Source: Isoetes taiwanensis (lineage: Eukaryota; Streptophyta; Lycopodiopsida; Isoetales; Isoetaceae). From it: a stretch of DNA of 64,000 nucleotides. The notes under the pieces were generated by a model. That model did no database searches. It worked only from the letters and a program-made list of their open reading frames with translations, and was not told where the DNA came from. The translations under genes and the position numbers were made by a program. Position 1 is the first letter of the stretch. Every line of letters begins with the position of its first letter. Positions 10,996 through 21,727 of the stretch are shown here, in pieces. Location: assembly GCA_021234155.1 (NCBI GenBank), contig JAJEKV010000040.1:2459799-2523798 (forward strand), written 5' to 3'.

Positions 10996-12899
10996 TTTGT
11001 TGTGGAGAATATCTGCAAGTCAACTGTCTTTTAATACCACGGTTAGCACAATACCACTTAAATTCCTTTGATAAATATTCTCCCCCCCTGTCTGACCTTA
11101 TACATTTAACTTTTCTTTCAGTTTCTAACTCTACTTCAGCTATAAATAATTTCAAGGCTTCAAAAGCTTGACTTTTTTTCTTCAGCAGATAATCTTGTCC
11201 TTCTGCTGAAATCATCAATGAAGGTCATAAAATACCTATGTCCTTCTATTCCTGTGACATTGATAGGCCCACATAGGTCTGTGTGTATAAGATCTAAAAT
11301 TTTTTTAGCCCTTTTACCATTTGCTTTAAATGCAAGTCTTGATTGCTTACCAAGTTGGCAGCCAAAGACATAGCAATTTTCCATCATCCTTTGTGTTATA
11401 AACTTGTTTTTGATAAGCAAATCAATGTTGGCATAATGAGTATGGCATAATCTATTGTGCCAAGTTGTCTTTGATGGATATTCAACAAGATTGATAGACA
11501 AGATATGATCTTTGTCAAAGCCAAACAAATTTCCTACTCTCCTTCCAATAAACTTCAAAATGTTATGAAGATATATTTTGCATTCAAGCTTTTCAAAACA
11601 ACTTTGTACCCAAGATCCACAAGTTGGCAAACCGAGATTAAATTTCTCACAAGATTTGGAACACACAAAACTTCTTTAAGTATCACACTTTTTTCCATTT
11701 AAATCAAACAACTCCAAAATCCCGAGTCTCTAATTTTTTGACCCCACCATCTCCAAGTTGAACTTGACCATTCTCTTTCTTACATTCTTTTAATATCTTC
11801 ACATCATGTACTACTGATCTTTCTGCTCCTGAATCTATAATGAGAAACTTGTTATCATTTTTATTAAACTCTTGAGAAACATTAAGTGCATGTATTACCT
11901 CAATGTCAATGTGGATTTTCTTCATTTGCCTCTTCCATGATGTTCACACTAGTGTTTCTTCTAAATCTCCCCCTTCCCCTTTTTGAGTCCATTTAAGTTC
12001 TACCTCGACCTCTCCCTTTTCCCCCAATACCCTTGGGACTTGGACAATTTGCAGATATGTGACCTTTACCATCACAATTAAAGCATTTAAATTGCTTACC
12101 TTCACTTGGACATTCATTTTTAAGGTGTCCATATTGATTGCAAGTGTAGCAGGGCCCCAATCTATCTTTTGCAAAGCCTGGAATGCCTCCTCTTTTCGCT
12201 TCCTTGCAAAAAAGACACCTCACGGAGATTGATCATCATCTTGAATACCTCTGATTTTTGCTCAAATTCAAGACTTAATGATCCTCAAGGCATGCTCCTT
12301 TGAAGTGGCTATATTTCTCACTAATGTTGCAAGCTGAGTGTTGTGAGAGACAGCCCTAGACAGTGCTAATATTTGGTATTGCTCACTTAAAACATTTCCA
12401 GCTCCTTCAAGATCTGCCACAATAGAATCAAATTTCTCCAAAAACTCATTAGATCATCCTTATCAAATAATTTTAGTTTCCTTAGTTGCTTTTCCAACAA
12501 ATCTATTTGGGATGAACTCTTTACCTCATATTGACTTATAAGGTACTGCCACATTTCATGTGATCTCAACTTAAGAGCAGTTCCTACCTTACTCAGAATT
12601 ATCTGCTGAGCTTCCATAATTTTAGTGTCATCTGCCATAGCAACAACAGGAGTTGAAGATGCTCTAGGACCTTCTGGAGTTCCACTCCCTCCCCCTGGAT
12701 TATTTGAGCTGGTACCTGGACTTGCAGAACTGGCAGAACTAGCAGATCTAGTCACTCCAGCTTGACTACCATCTACAAGATGCCACAAATGTTCAAATTC
12801 CAAAACAGATTTAATAGATTCCTTCCAGACTTGGAATCCAGTGTCTCCCTTGAAGACTTCAATTTGATTTAACAAATTTACTGCAAATCTAGTAGACAT
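10996..12899 (-). pseudogene. Copia element 3: gag-protease-integrase remnant
   Basis: A third Ty1/copia polyprotein on the minus strand, broken by frameshifts. Gag starts at 12899 (MSTRFAVNLLNQIEVFKG) and runs to about 12387. Zinc knuckles CYTCNQYGHLKNECP and CFNCDGKGHISANCP lie at 11993-12223. The protease (IIDSGAERSVVHDV) is at 11704-11925. Pre-integrase and integrase (TWHNRLCHTHYANID, HTDLCGPINV, IRSDRGGEYLSKEF, RYSPQQNGV) are at 10996-11666. The sequence stops in the integrase exactly where the solo LTR ends. Reverse transcriptase, RNase H and the 3' LTR are absent from the window. Protein similarity to elements 1 and 2 is clear, but this is a separate family with different LTRs. Confidence 0.9.
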
Positions 12900-12917
12900 T
12901 GTTCCTTAAGCCAACTT

Positions 12918-12931
12918 GGCTCTGATACCAA
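12918..12931 (-). promoter_or_regulatory. Primer binding site of copia element 3
   Basis: The minus strand reads TTGGTATCAGAGCC, directly beside the LTR start at 12932 and 19 bp from the gag ATG. This is the usual initiator-Met tRNA site. Confidence 0.85.
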
Positions 12932-13590
12932 TGTTGAAAGTATAAGTTAACTAGATATTTGAACTTGAGCAAACACTGCAAATTTACTGCCTGAAGCACA
13001 CTAGAGAAATTGAGTCAATTAATAACTTTAAATGATCTATGATCTATGCCACAAGTACTTGGTTGAGGTAAAGCACAAATTTCCTAAGGAAATCTATGAA
13101 TGCAAGGGAGCCACAATATGGTCCCTAATCCCTTGCAATATATCAACAATTTCAACCTTAATACATAATCATAGTCATTAATGCTCCAGGTTTACTGTAG
13201 CTATGAGATTGCTTTAAACACTGTAGCAATCTCGTTTCTGCTCCAAACACAAACCTTTGAACACGAATACTTATTCAATGCATACGATCTGCAGTGAGCT
13301 CATCGTTCAGCAACAAATCATACGTATTTATGCTGTACTCCGTCGGTTTAGTTAGGATAGAAGTTCTAAGTTTAGATTGCGGTGGCTCTGAGATATCCCA
13401 CAGGCGTTACAAGCAAAATCCGACACTTACGAATTATCCCACATACATGCACAGATAATTTCGACCTACGACCATTGAACCTTTAAACCCTTTAAGAAAA
13501 ACTCCCTTTCAATCTTAAGTGCTTCTTGGTTTCATGTCACCTTAAGATTCAACCTTATCATTCAATGCTCTTTAAGCAAGTTATCCAACA
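12932..13590 (-). repeat. 5' LTR of copia element 3
   Basis: On the plus strand it begins TGTTGAAAG beside the primer binding site. It ends AAGTTATCCAACA, that is TGTTGGATAACTT in element orientation, giving the TG..CA termini and short inverted ends expected of a copia LTR. Length 659 bp. The partner LTR is not in the window, so the outer boundary rests on the terminal motif alone. Confidence 0.75.
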
Positions 13591-14322
13591 CCTCTGACCT
13601 TAGGTTAACCATATGCATTTGACTTCCATCTCTAAGTTCAACTGTAAGCAGAAAGATTTACATGACCATATTTCTAATAGTACTTGTAAAACTTTGAACG
13701 CCGTTGTTGGGTCTAGTGCAAACTCTTTCAAATCCGATGTTTGTCGTAGTTGAAGATGGATATTTGGTAATAGAAGAGGCATGCGAAGGATTGTCTTTTA
13801 TGAATGCGGCCACCGGGATCGAAGCTGGCAGATTTACAAGGCCAAGGAGCACGGGTGATGCATTCTGTCAAGCCCTTTCTGTCGTATTTGCTCTTCTTAT
13901 CCATCCTTATACAGCTTTCTTATTGCTCGTGTTTCATATCAGAGTTTCTTGGCGGAGCTGAAGAAAGTTTCTTGGCGGAGCCTTCTGGGAGTTTCTTGGC
14001 GGAGCCTTCTAGAAATTTCTTGGCAGAGCTGTAGCGGCACCGCCTGAGCTTCCAGAAAACTAGATACCTTAAAAAAACAGGCACCATAACCCACAAAAAT
14101 TTCCACCTAGCGGTGGATTACAGTCCTTTAAGCAGCCTTTTACATCGGATTCTCTTCTCTGATGGTTCACCCAGCATCTAGCCATTTGCAAGAATCAGGT
14201 CAAACCGAAACCCTTCAACTTCCAATCAGATTATAACTAGTTAGGGTGCCCGGCATTGCTGGGCATTTGAAGAGGTGGTTGTTTCATTGTTGTCTAGAAT
14301 AACAATGTGGCCTGGAGGGGGC
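13591..14322. other. Unassigned region with a 24-bp coding-like tandem repeat
   Basis: No gene is recognised. Near 13945-14035 a unit of about 24 bp (GTTTCTTGGCGGAGCCTTCT) is repeated four times. On plus it translates as SFLAEPSG-like repeats inside a short open frame (13804-14034). Because the unit is a multiple of three, the frame is kept, which may be coincidence. No intron signals or conserved domain were seen. Confidence 0.6.
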
Positions 14323-14403
14323 AAGTAAATATAGATTTTTTTTTTTTGAGGGAAAATAGACTTTATTTACTTTAAAGGAATGGTACAAAGAAGTAAATAT
14401 AGA
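14323..14403 (-). mobile_element. Extremely 5'-truncated LINE/SINE tail with target-site duplication
   Basis: A 13-bp direct repeat AAGTAAATATAGA (14323-14335 and 14391-14403) flanks 55 bp. On the minus strand those 55 bp read about 40 bp of AT-rich sequence followed by A-rich GGGAAAATAGACTTT-complement and a terminal run of As (14336-14347 on plus are Ts). This is the signature of target-primed reverse transcription with almost complete 5' truncation. The parental family is not identified. Confidence 0.75.
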
Positions 14404-17400
14404 ATTGAATGTGTTCTTATCGTCCGCGATCAAGCCTTTAAGAGATAAAGATAAAAAAACCATTGTGCAAAAAATTATGGATTTGATCTCAGATGTTGAA
14501 CTGTAGAGATGTTGTAGTGCATTATTTTGTTTATATGATTTTTCTACCGTAATGATTTTATGATGAGGCATTTGTATTGTAGGCTTTAGCAACCTATAGA
14601 AAATTGTGTTGCAATGTAATAGCAACAATAGTTATAGTTGAAGTTAGGTATGCCCGTCTTTGGTTCGAAGAGAAGTAGTGGTGTTTAGCATTACTCATGA
14701 TTTTATTATGATGAGTAGGCCTTGATGATTGTGAACAAACTGATTCTCTAATTTTTGAACTACACCATAGGACAAAGAATGCAATGGACAAAGATGTGTG
14801 TCAAAGTTTTGAACATTTGCCATTATGAAACTTGGAAGGTATAATACGTGGTCATAGTGGTTTGTGGAAATGTATATTATATGCCTACATTTGAAATTCT
14901 TATTGGATTAGGAGTAGAAGTAAGGAAACATTGCAAAGGAAGACCATAGCTAGGGATATGGGTGACTATTATCTTGATCGTGTCCCACTTACATGTGGGA
15001 TTATTAAATTGAAGAATGCCAATAGTCAAGCTTTAGTGCAAAGATAAAGCGTATGGACTTACAAATCAGTTTGATATTGCATATTTTTGGATTATTTTTC
15101 GTAGATGAACTTATTTCATCTTAATCTTTGTAAAGAAACACTTGGCCAACGTAAACAACATATGAGCCCATAGAACCAAACACTTGACGAACATAAACAA
15201 CATTTGAGCCCATATAACCAGATTTTCACCGATAGGGCAAGTGAAATAACCCTTGTGATACACGACTTTCTGTTTTTGACTACATCAAATATTTTGCCAT
15301 TACATTACATGAAAGTACATCTTAGAGGACTGCGATTCTTCCCTGAGATTACACACATCATGAATACAATAGAGGGAATTTACTTTACATTTGGCATTGA
15401 TGGCTTAATAAATGTTGGCATTGATGGCTTGATAAAATGCTCATGCTATTTATGAATCATGAATCAAAAGCTTTCTTTGAGCGTAACATTCCCCCGGCTT
15501 TGTATTTTCCAAAAGAATATGCCTGGTCTCTTCCTTGAACTTTTTGCACTTGTTAAGGGCATGCATACCGTCCTTTACATCAAAATTATATGGTCTACAA
15601 AGCAATTGCAAAACAACTGCAGGGAATGTAGAAATAAGACATACCTTACAAAGATGCTTATCGAATAGCATGATGTAATGCCTTGTTCAGCTCTCAACTT
15701 AACTGCTGGATTTTGTACAAATAAATATGCTATGTATAGTGAAGATGAACATTGTCTCAAATTGTTATACTCCATGAGATCAACCACATGAGATCACATC
15801 AAGAAGATGACACAAATCTCCAAATAGTGTCATAATGAACCAGATTGAGAATTCAGGCTCTAGCAAATAAATCATGAGAATCTCTAGCATGGCATGTGGC
15901 TCCATTATCTACAATGCAATTGCAAAACAGCAACAAATGTACCAAGATATACCTTACCAGTGAGACGACACAAATATCCAAATCCAAATAGTGTCATAAT
16001 GAACTTTGTCCATATTAACCACAGTGGTTAACATTGTGCACATGCTAGGTGTCAGTGGTGGCAGACTACACTTGGCATGATTAGGTTAACATAAGTGTAG
16101 GGCTTAGATTTAGCTAGATGTAGGGCTAAGATTTGCAGTCTACACTATATTAGACTAGAGCCTCTTTAGATGTACTCATGTCTTATCTCAAGTTTGGAGA
16201 GCCTCATTTGGCGCACGCTTACTTCACTCTTTGTACATATTTTGTTCTTTTTGTTCTTATTTTGTGATCATGAGCATGGCAACCTTGTGGCATTCGGCAG
16301 TCATAGACTGCTGCTGCAGGGTGTATGCCAAGAACTCATAATTAACAGTGGTGCCGTTATGTCGGATTCGCTCGTGATCACTTTCTTTAGCCTTGCTGTG
16401 TGCTGTTGTCTTACCCAACCTTTCTTTAGTTTGCCCAATCAAGACATTGATTTGTCCGTCTGGAGGCTTTTCTTTTTATTTTGTTCATCCAACTAGCTGA
16501 TGGTTCTGCCACATTTTATAATCTCAAAGCTCTGTTCTTAAGGTGCAGCAAGTGCAGTTTTACAGTCAGGGGTTTCTGGAGTGGTGACAGCATTCCTCTT
16601 TGTAAAAATATCAGGAAAATCAAGTGTTTGTTTTTCTTATCCTCTATCTGCTGAAACATTATCAAAAATATCATGATCCTTCTTATTATTTTTATTCTAT
16701 CTCTGTTTATCAGACAGTTTATGCACTTTGCATACCCAGTTCAAAAAAATATATTCTGTATCGTATCAGTATGGAGCATATCAGCATATCAGTCTGTATC
16801 TGCCAATTTTCAGCTTACCAAAAGGATTTCTTTTTCAGATTATTTGGCAGAGGGCCAGCACTTTGGCTAGCCCCCTTTATCCTGCCCACAATTGGTACCT
16901 GCATCATAGTTCAAGTTCTGGTCAGTTCATCTGAAGCACCCAAAGGGATTATTTCGAGCATCAGGTTTTCCAGAAGTTCAGATTTGGTGCAACACTTTTT
17001 CACTTATTCCTTTCAGCTTGGTATCTGTACTAAATATATCAGGAAAAATAAATCAACATTGGAGTCAAAGCCCTTCATCACTTCACAGTTTCACCTGCAT
17101 GGTATCTGCACAAACAGAAGAGAAAGCTCAGAATTCATGATTTGGGGCAAATCTTGCCATTTGTTCTGCAAGTATCTGTACAAAATCAACCGCGCATATC
17201 TATAGAAGCTTTAACAGCCAAGTACCTGCATAATACAAATTGAGAAGCAGTGCAGACGTTTCAGACAATTCGAAGCAGATCCCAGAGTGGCTCAGCAGTT
17301 TAATCCATGCTTTCGGCCCTTGCCACCGATTTTCATACTTTTATTTCGCTGTCTTATCAGATCTCCTTCCATCATTAGCATTTGCTCTCTTTCGGAAGTC

Positions 17401-18863
17401 TAGCGTCATGGAAAGCAGGCACACATCAGGGCCAGCAGCTCAGTGGCTAGCCCCCATCCATCCTTAACTAGAACATCATCATCTGGCATTTGTATCTGCA
17501 TCACAAATATTGGATTACTATATTGTCTATCTATCTGAGCATATTTGGAGCAGAAACTATTTTTTCCAGCAAAGCAATCAGCATCAGGTCCTGCAGTCAA
17601 GATTTAGTTCAGACATATATGGAAAACCTTGAAGCACATCCTTTCCATCGCCAACTGTTTATTCTAACTATGTAAGCAGGAGCATTTGCATTCAAATCCG
17701 GACGCCCATCTAGCAGAAACAAGCACATATAGCAATTTTTCTGTGCATACTCGCCATCAATGGAATCGGCAAGTCTATTGCAGCAGCCACCGCTTTGCGG
17801 GTTTCTAACCCTGATTTTCTCTGGTTTCCGCCTTGTTGAGTAAAACAGGAAGCATGCATTATTTTTTGGCCGCCATATCCGGCTTTCACTGTGGAATCCT
17901 TCAATGCTCTTCTTAGTTAGAAGATATTATCCGGACTAGAAGTTAGAGCATTGCCATCACCGGCCGCTGCCATAGCTGACCGTCAGTGCTCTATTAGGGT
18001 TCATGCCTCTTGCTATCTTTTTGAGAAATGTTACAGGCTGATAACGGACCACGGTAGGATACCAGACGCAGCAATATTTTGGAATATTTTTATGGCCGCT
18101 GCCTGGCGCGGACGTGGCAGGTCGCCACGAGCGGCATTTCCACGTCAGCAGGCGGCCGCCAGGTGGCGAATTTTTGGTCATGAACGTGACCAACGAAATT
18201 TTCCAGCTTGAAAAATTCCCCTGCCACATCGGCAGGAAATCGATAAATATTCTTAAAAATTTTTTTTAATTGTTTAAATTTGCTCTTTTTTCCTTAAAGT
18301 TTACATCCGGCGGTATTCACCGCCAGGGTGGTATAAATATAATTTTTTAATTGTTTAATGCTCTTTTTTTTCCTTTTGCCGACGTGCTGAGTTGGAGCTC
18401 CGAGCTTTTTTGGCTGGCGGGGGCCAGTTGAAATGAGGGCTGGACCAAGGCCAATCGAGGCGCCAGGATCTAAGCTTCAGTTTGAACTACTTTTCTTTTT
18501 TAGTTTTACGTGTTTTTTGTTTTCTTGATTCTTATGTGATTTTGGTTTTTTTTGCGTTTTTGTGTAGATCCGCTCTCCCTGCGGCAAGCTTGTTTTTGGC
18601 GGTAAATCTTGATTTAGTGTAGTGGAGTCATTTGGATTTACTCTATTATTTGTATTGATAGTCAGAGATGTTTCTTGAGTTATTTGCAGTTGCATGCAGC
18701 TCTTGTGTGCAAGTGAACACGTTTTTTCAGAGAAGATCAAGTTCTGCAAATTTTCGTGCAAGTTTTAAGGTTTGGAACTTTGTTTTTTTGTGTTTGACAC
18801 TGTATTTTTTTGTTTATTAAAGCTAACATGCATTCTAACTTTAGTTTTTGTTTGTAGGTTGCA
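14404..18863. other. Large unassigned region upstream of the recombinase gene
   Basis: No gene is supported. Small tandem duplications are visible: a 42-bp unit at 15136 and 15178, a 24-bp unit near 15392-15437, and a diverged copy of 15808-15840 (GTGTCATAATGAAC) at 15966-16003. Between 16900 and 17500 the motif GTATCTGCA and variants recur about six times at irregular spacing. At 18080-18230 and 18400-18440 the sequence becomes GC-rich. A possible 5' untranslated exon ends near 18770. Long open frames here, such as 193 codons at 16624, show no domain and look like chance in AT-rich DNA. Confidence 0.6.
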
Positions 18864-18941
18864 ATGGTTGGTGTGTTCTGGCTTACTGTGCTGATTATCT
18901 TATCTAATTGTTGTGTGTTTATTAGTATTACTTCAAACAGT

Positions 18942-21150
18942 ATGGATGTGGAATGTCCGTCCTTTTCTATACGGTTGACTGCTTCTCTTGGTGCTGAAGA
19001 AGAGATAGGGGATGTTGATCAGTTTCTGGAAAATGGGAATCTTGACGAAATAGACAAGTTTATGGCAGAAGTTCAGAAAGAAGAGTGGTATAATGTTGAT
19101 TTCAGGGATACAGTGAAAAAAGATACAGAGAAAGAGGTTGAGGATCTGAGGTTCTTGCCTCTTGATGAAAAATTAATGCATGATGTGTATCATGGAGGGA
19201 GAGATCGGTCTTCTAAGGCCACTAATTGGGCAAGGAAAAAATTTGATGCTTGGAGGGAATTCAGATTGTTTGACACATCTGTTCCAATTGAAGATGTTCC
19301 CTTACAGGAGATGAATGATATGCTGGTCATGTTCATGATCCAGGTGAAGAAAAACAATGGCAAAATGTTTCCTGCAAGCAGGTTAGTGACTGTGTTGTTA
19401 ATATTGTTTTTTAATTATTAGTTCTAACCTCTTTAATTGTTATTCTTGCAGCCTCAATAACCTGCTTAAGACTATTGGTCGAATTATAAGGAAGAGACAA
19501 GACATGATTATTGAGCAGACAGGAGTTGAGAGGGAGAGGTTCAATATTTTAAAGCATCCAATCTTTGGTAGGGCTTGCAAGGCGTTCGTTGATGCTGCGG
19601 AGCGTTCACGACGTGCTGGTGTGGGAGCTGAGAAGAAGAAGACAGCAGAAATCAGCTTTAATGTTGAGCGCAAATTATTGGCAGATCGTGACCACCAAAT
19701 TACCTTTAACACAGGTAACTTTCTTCGTTTATTTGTTATTTCTAGTTGTAGGCTAGTTTTTTTAGCTAGTTTTTAGCTAGTTTTTTCTAGTTTTAGCTTA
19801 ATGTTTTAGGGTTATTACACTGTTATTAGACTGTTTTCAGAGTTATGTTTTACACTAATGTAATTTTTGTTTTATTTATATGTTGTCAAAAAAGGCTGTG
19901 CTATTATATGGTTAGTAGGTTTGGAATCAGAGCTCATGCAGAGTTGTATGGGGTCCTCGATTGTGACATGAGTCTGCGGAATGATGAATTTGGAGATTCT
20001 GTTCAGTACAGAGAACGCATATCAAAGAACTAGAATTGTAGTATCACTAGGTTTGATGATTCTCACTTCCGGCCTCCTATTTGGAGCTACGAAGCAGATT
20101 TTGTTGAGACATACAAGCAGTATGTCCGACACTTGCCTGAAAAAGAGAATGAAATGCCACGACACTTCTTCTTGCATCCAATTCCTAATCCTCGATACAA
20201 TGTAAGTTTATTTCTATTGTTTTCTTTAAATATTTTATTTTGCTAATATGTTTCTTGTTTTTTGCAGGTGTGGTATCAAAAGGTGCCTATGGGTGTTAAT
20301 AAATTACGGACTTGGCTGCAATCAATGGGGAGTCTTGTGAGTGATATCGAAATCACTAATAAGAGTGGTCGTGTTACTTTAGTTTCTAGGCTTTCGATGG
20401 CTGGAGTTCCACCAGAAGTTGGCATGTTGATCACTGGCCACAGGAAGGTCGAGTCTTATAGCAAGTAAGTACTTTATATTTATTTGTTTTATGGTTTGTT
20501 TTTTCTTATTGCTAACAGTATTTCCTGCAGGTATGATAGGACAAAGAAAATGCAGGTTGATGCTGCAATGAGCATTCTGGCATCTCCATATAATGAGGAT
20601 GGAACTTTAAAAGTTTATAGCGACGTGCTACAGCAAGAGAAAACAAGAAAAAGTTCAATTATGTCAGCATTTAATGGTGGAGCAAGTTCTAGTAAAGGAA
20701 TCAAGGATGCTACGAGTGAGAAAGTTGCAGGTGATCAAATTAAAGCTTCTGATAAGGTAATATATTTCTGTATTCCTTAATTTCATTGTTAAATTTCTTT
20801 TAGTAACCATTTATTTAAACAGGTTGCTATGTCTGTTGTTCCTTCTATACCTGTCTACAAATATGGATGTTGCTACTGTTGGAGATGTTCTGAATTCAGG
20901 AAGTATCACTGTAACAGGTTTGAAGCAGCTGGAAATAGACAATGAGGTTTGGGAAAAGTGCCTCAAGAATTGTCCTCAGTTAGAAGGTGGTAGCATGATT
21001 GCAAATTTTACAATGACTAATACAGGTGGTCAGTCTTTCATGGCGGCAACAAACAAGAATTGCGTGTTTCTGTCAATATCGATTGCGAATCCTTTACAGG
21101 CTGGACCGATTATTGAAAATGTCATGGCTTCAATTCCAAAAATTTCTTGA
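18942..21150 (+). pseudogene. Crypton/DUF3504-like tyrosine recombinase gene, interrupted
   Basis: Six exons can be read: 18942-19381, 19452-19714, about 19843-20201, 20268-20464, 20531-20756 and 20823 onward. All have GT..AG introns and phases agree through exon 5. I prefer ATG 18942 (MDVECPSFSI) over 18864, because 18864-18941 looks like an intron end (T-rich, then CAAACAG). The protein has an N-terminal core-binding part (ATNWARKKFDAWREF, SLNNLLKTIGRIIRKR) and a catalytic part. RFGIRAHAELYGVL carries the first Arg; NKSGRVTLVSRLSMAGVP is the K/H-x-x-R box; ITGHRKVESYSKYDR carries the GH and the candidate Tyr. This matches the Crypton/ZMYM-QRICH1 DUF3504 family of tyrosine recombinases. Defects: TAG at 20031 in YRERISKN*NC, and a one-base frame change in exon 6 before MDVATVGDVLN, which then runs open to 21150. 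It could be a dying transposon gene or a domesticated relative. Family assignment is fairly sure; function is unknown. Confidence 0.75.
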
Positions 21151-21413
21151 GGATGTTTGATCTAACTTGGAGATCTGATAGTAACTGAACTTTGAAATGT
21201 GAAACTTGGAAATGTGAAACTTTTTTGAATTTAAGCTGTATTGAAAAATTATGTTGATTGTAATCTTATTGTATTGAAAAATTATGTGGTGGCGGTGCCA
21301 ACAGACCGCCGCCTGAAATTTAACACAGATAAAACACTCGAAAACACTTAAAAAAGACATGAAAAAACCTTAGTAGGTAATCTCAAGGAATTTCTAGGTG
21401 GTGTAGGTTACAA
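21084..21413 (+). repeat. Tandem duplication unit 1 (recombinase gene 3' end)
   Basis: The block from TTGCGAATCCTTTACAGG through GGTGTAGGTTACAA is repeated immediately at 21414. It includes the last codons and 3' flank of the recombinase gene and a GC-rich GGTGGCGG..CCGCCGCC palindrome-like segment near 21288-21310. Confidence 0.9.
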
Positions 21414-21727
21414 TTGCGAATCCTTTACAGGCTGGACCGATTATTGAAAATGTCATGGCTTCAATTCCAAAAATTTCTTGAGGATGTTTGATCTAACTTG
21501 GAGATCTGATAGTAACTGAACTTGGAAATGTGAAACTTGGAAATGTGAAACTTTTTGGAAATGTGAAACTTTTTTGTTGAAACTTTTTTGGAAATGTGAA
21601 ACTTTTTTGAATTTAAGCTGTATTGAAAAATTATATTGATTGTAATCTTATTGTATTGAAAAATTATGTGGTGGCGGCGCCACCAGACCGCCGCCTGAAA
21701 TTTAACACAGATAAAACACTCGAAAAC
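21414..21727 (+). repeat. Tandem duplication unit 2, left part
   Basis: Second copy of the 330-bp unit, with a local expansion of GGAAATGTGAAACTTTTTT units at 21525-21605. It is split at CACTCGAAAAC by the chromovirus. The remainder of the unit resumes at 33074-33144. Confidence 0.9.
21724..21727. repeat. Target-site duplication of the chromovirus (left)
   Basis: AAAC here and AAAC at 33074-33077. The uninterrupted first duplicate (21330-21350) shows the pre-insertion site with a single copy, which validates the duplication. A fifth base (A) is shared with the LTR end. Confidence 0.85.

Noticed and set aside
16624-17205. 193-codon plus-strand open frame
   Set aside because: AT-rich, Phe/Ile/Ser-biased translation with no domain, no splice context and overlapping frames of similar size. 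It looks like chance.
20031-20033. TAG rescued by RNA editing
   Set aside because: U-to-C editing that removes stops is known in organelles of some non-seed plants. This gene has spliceosomal introns and is nuclear, so nonsense decay is simpler.
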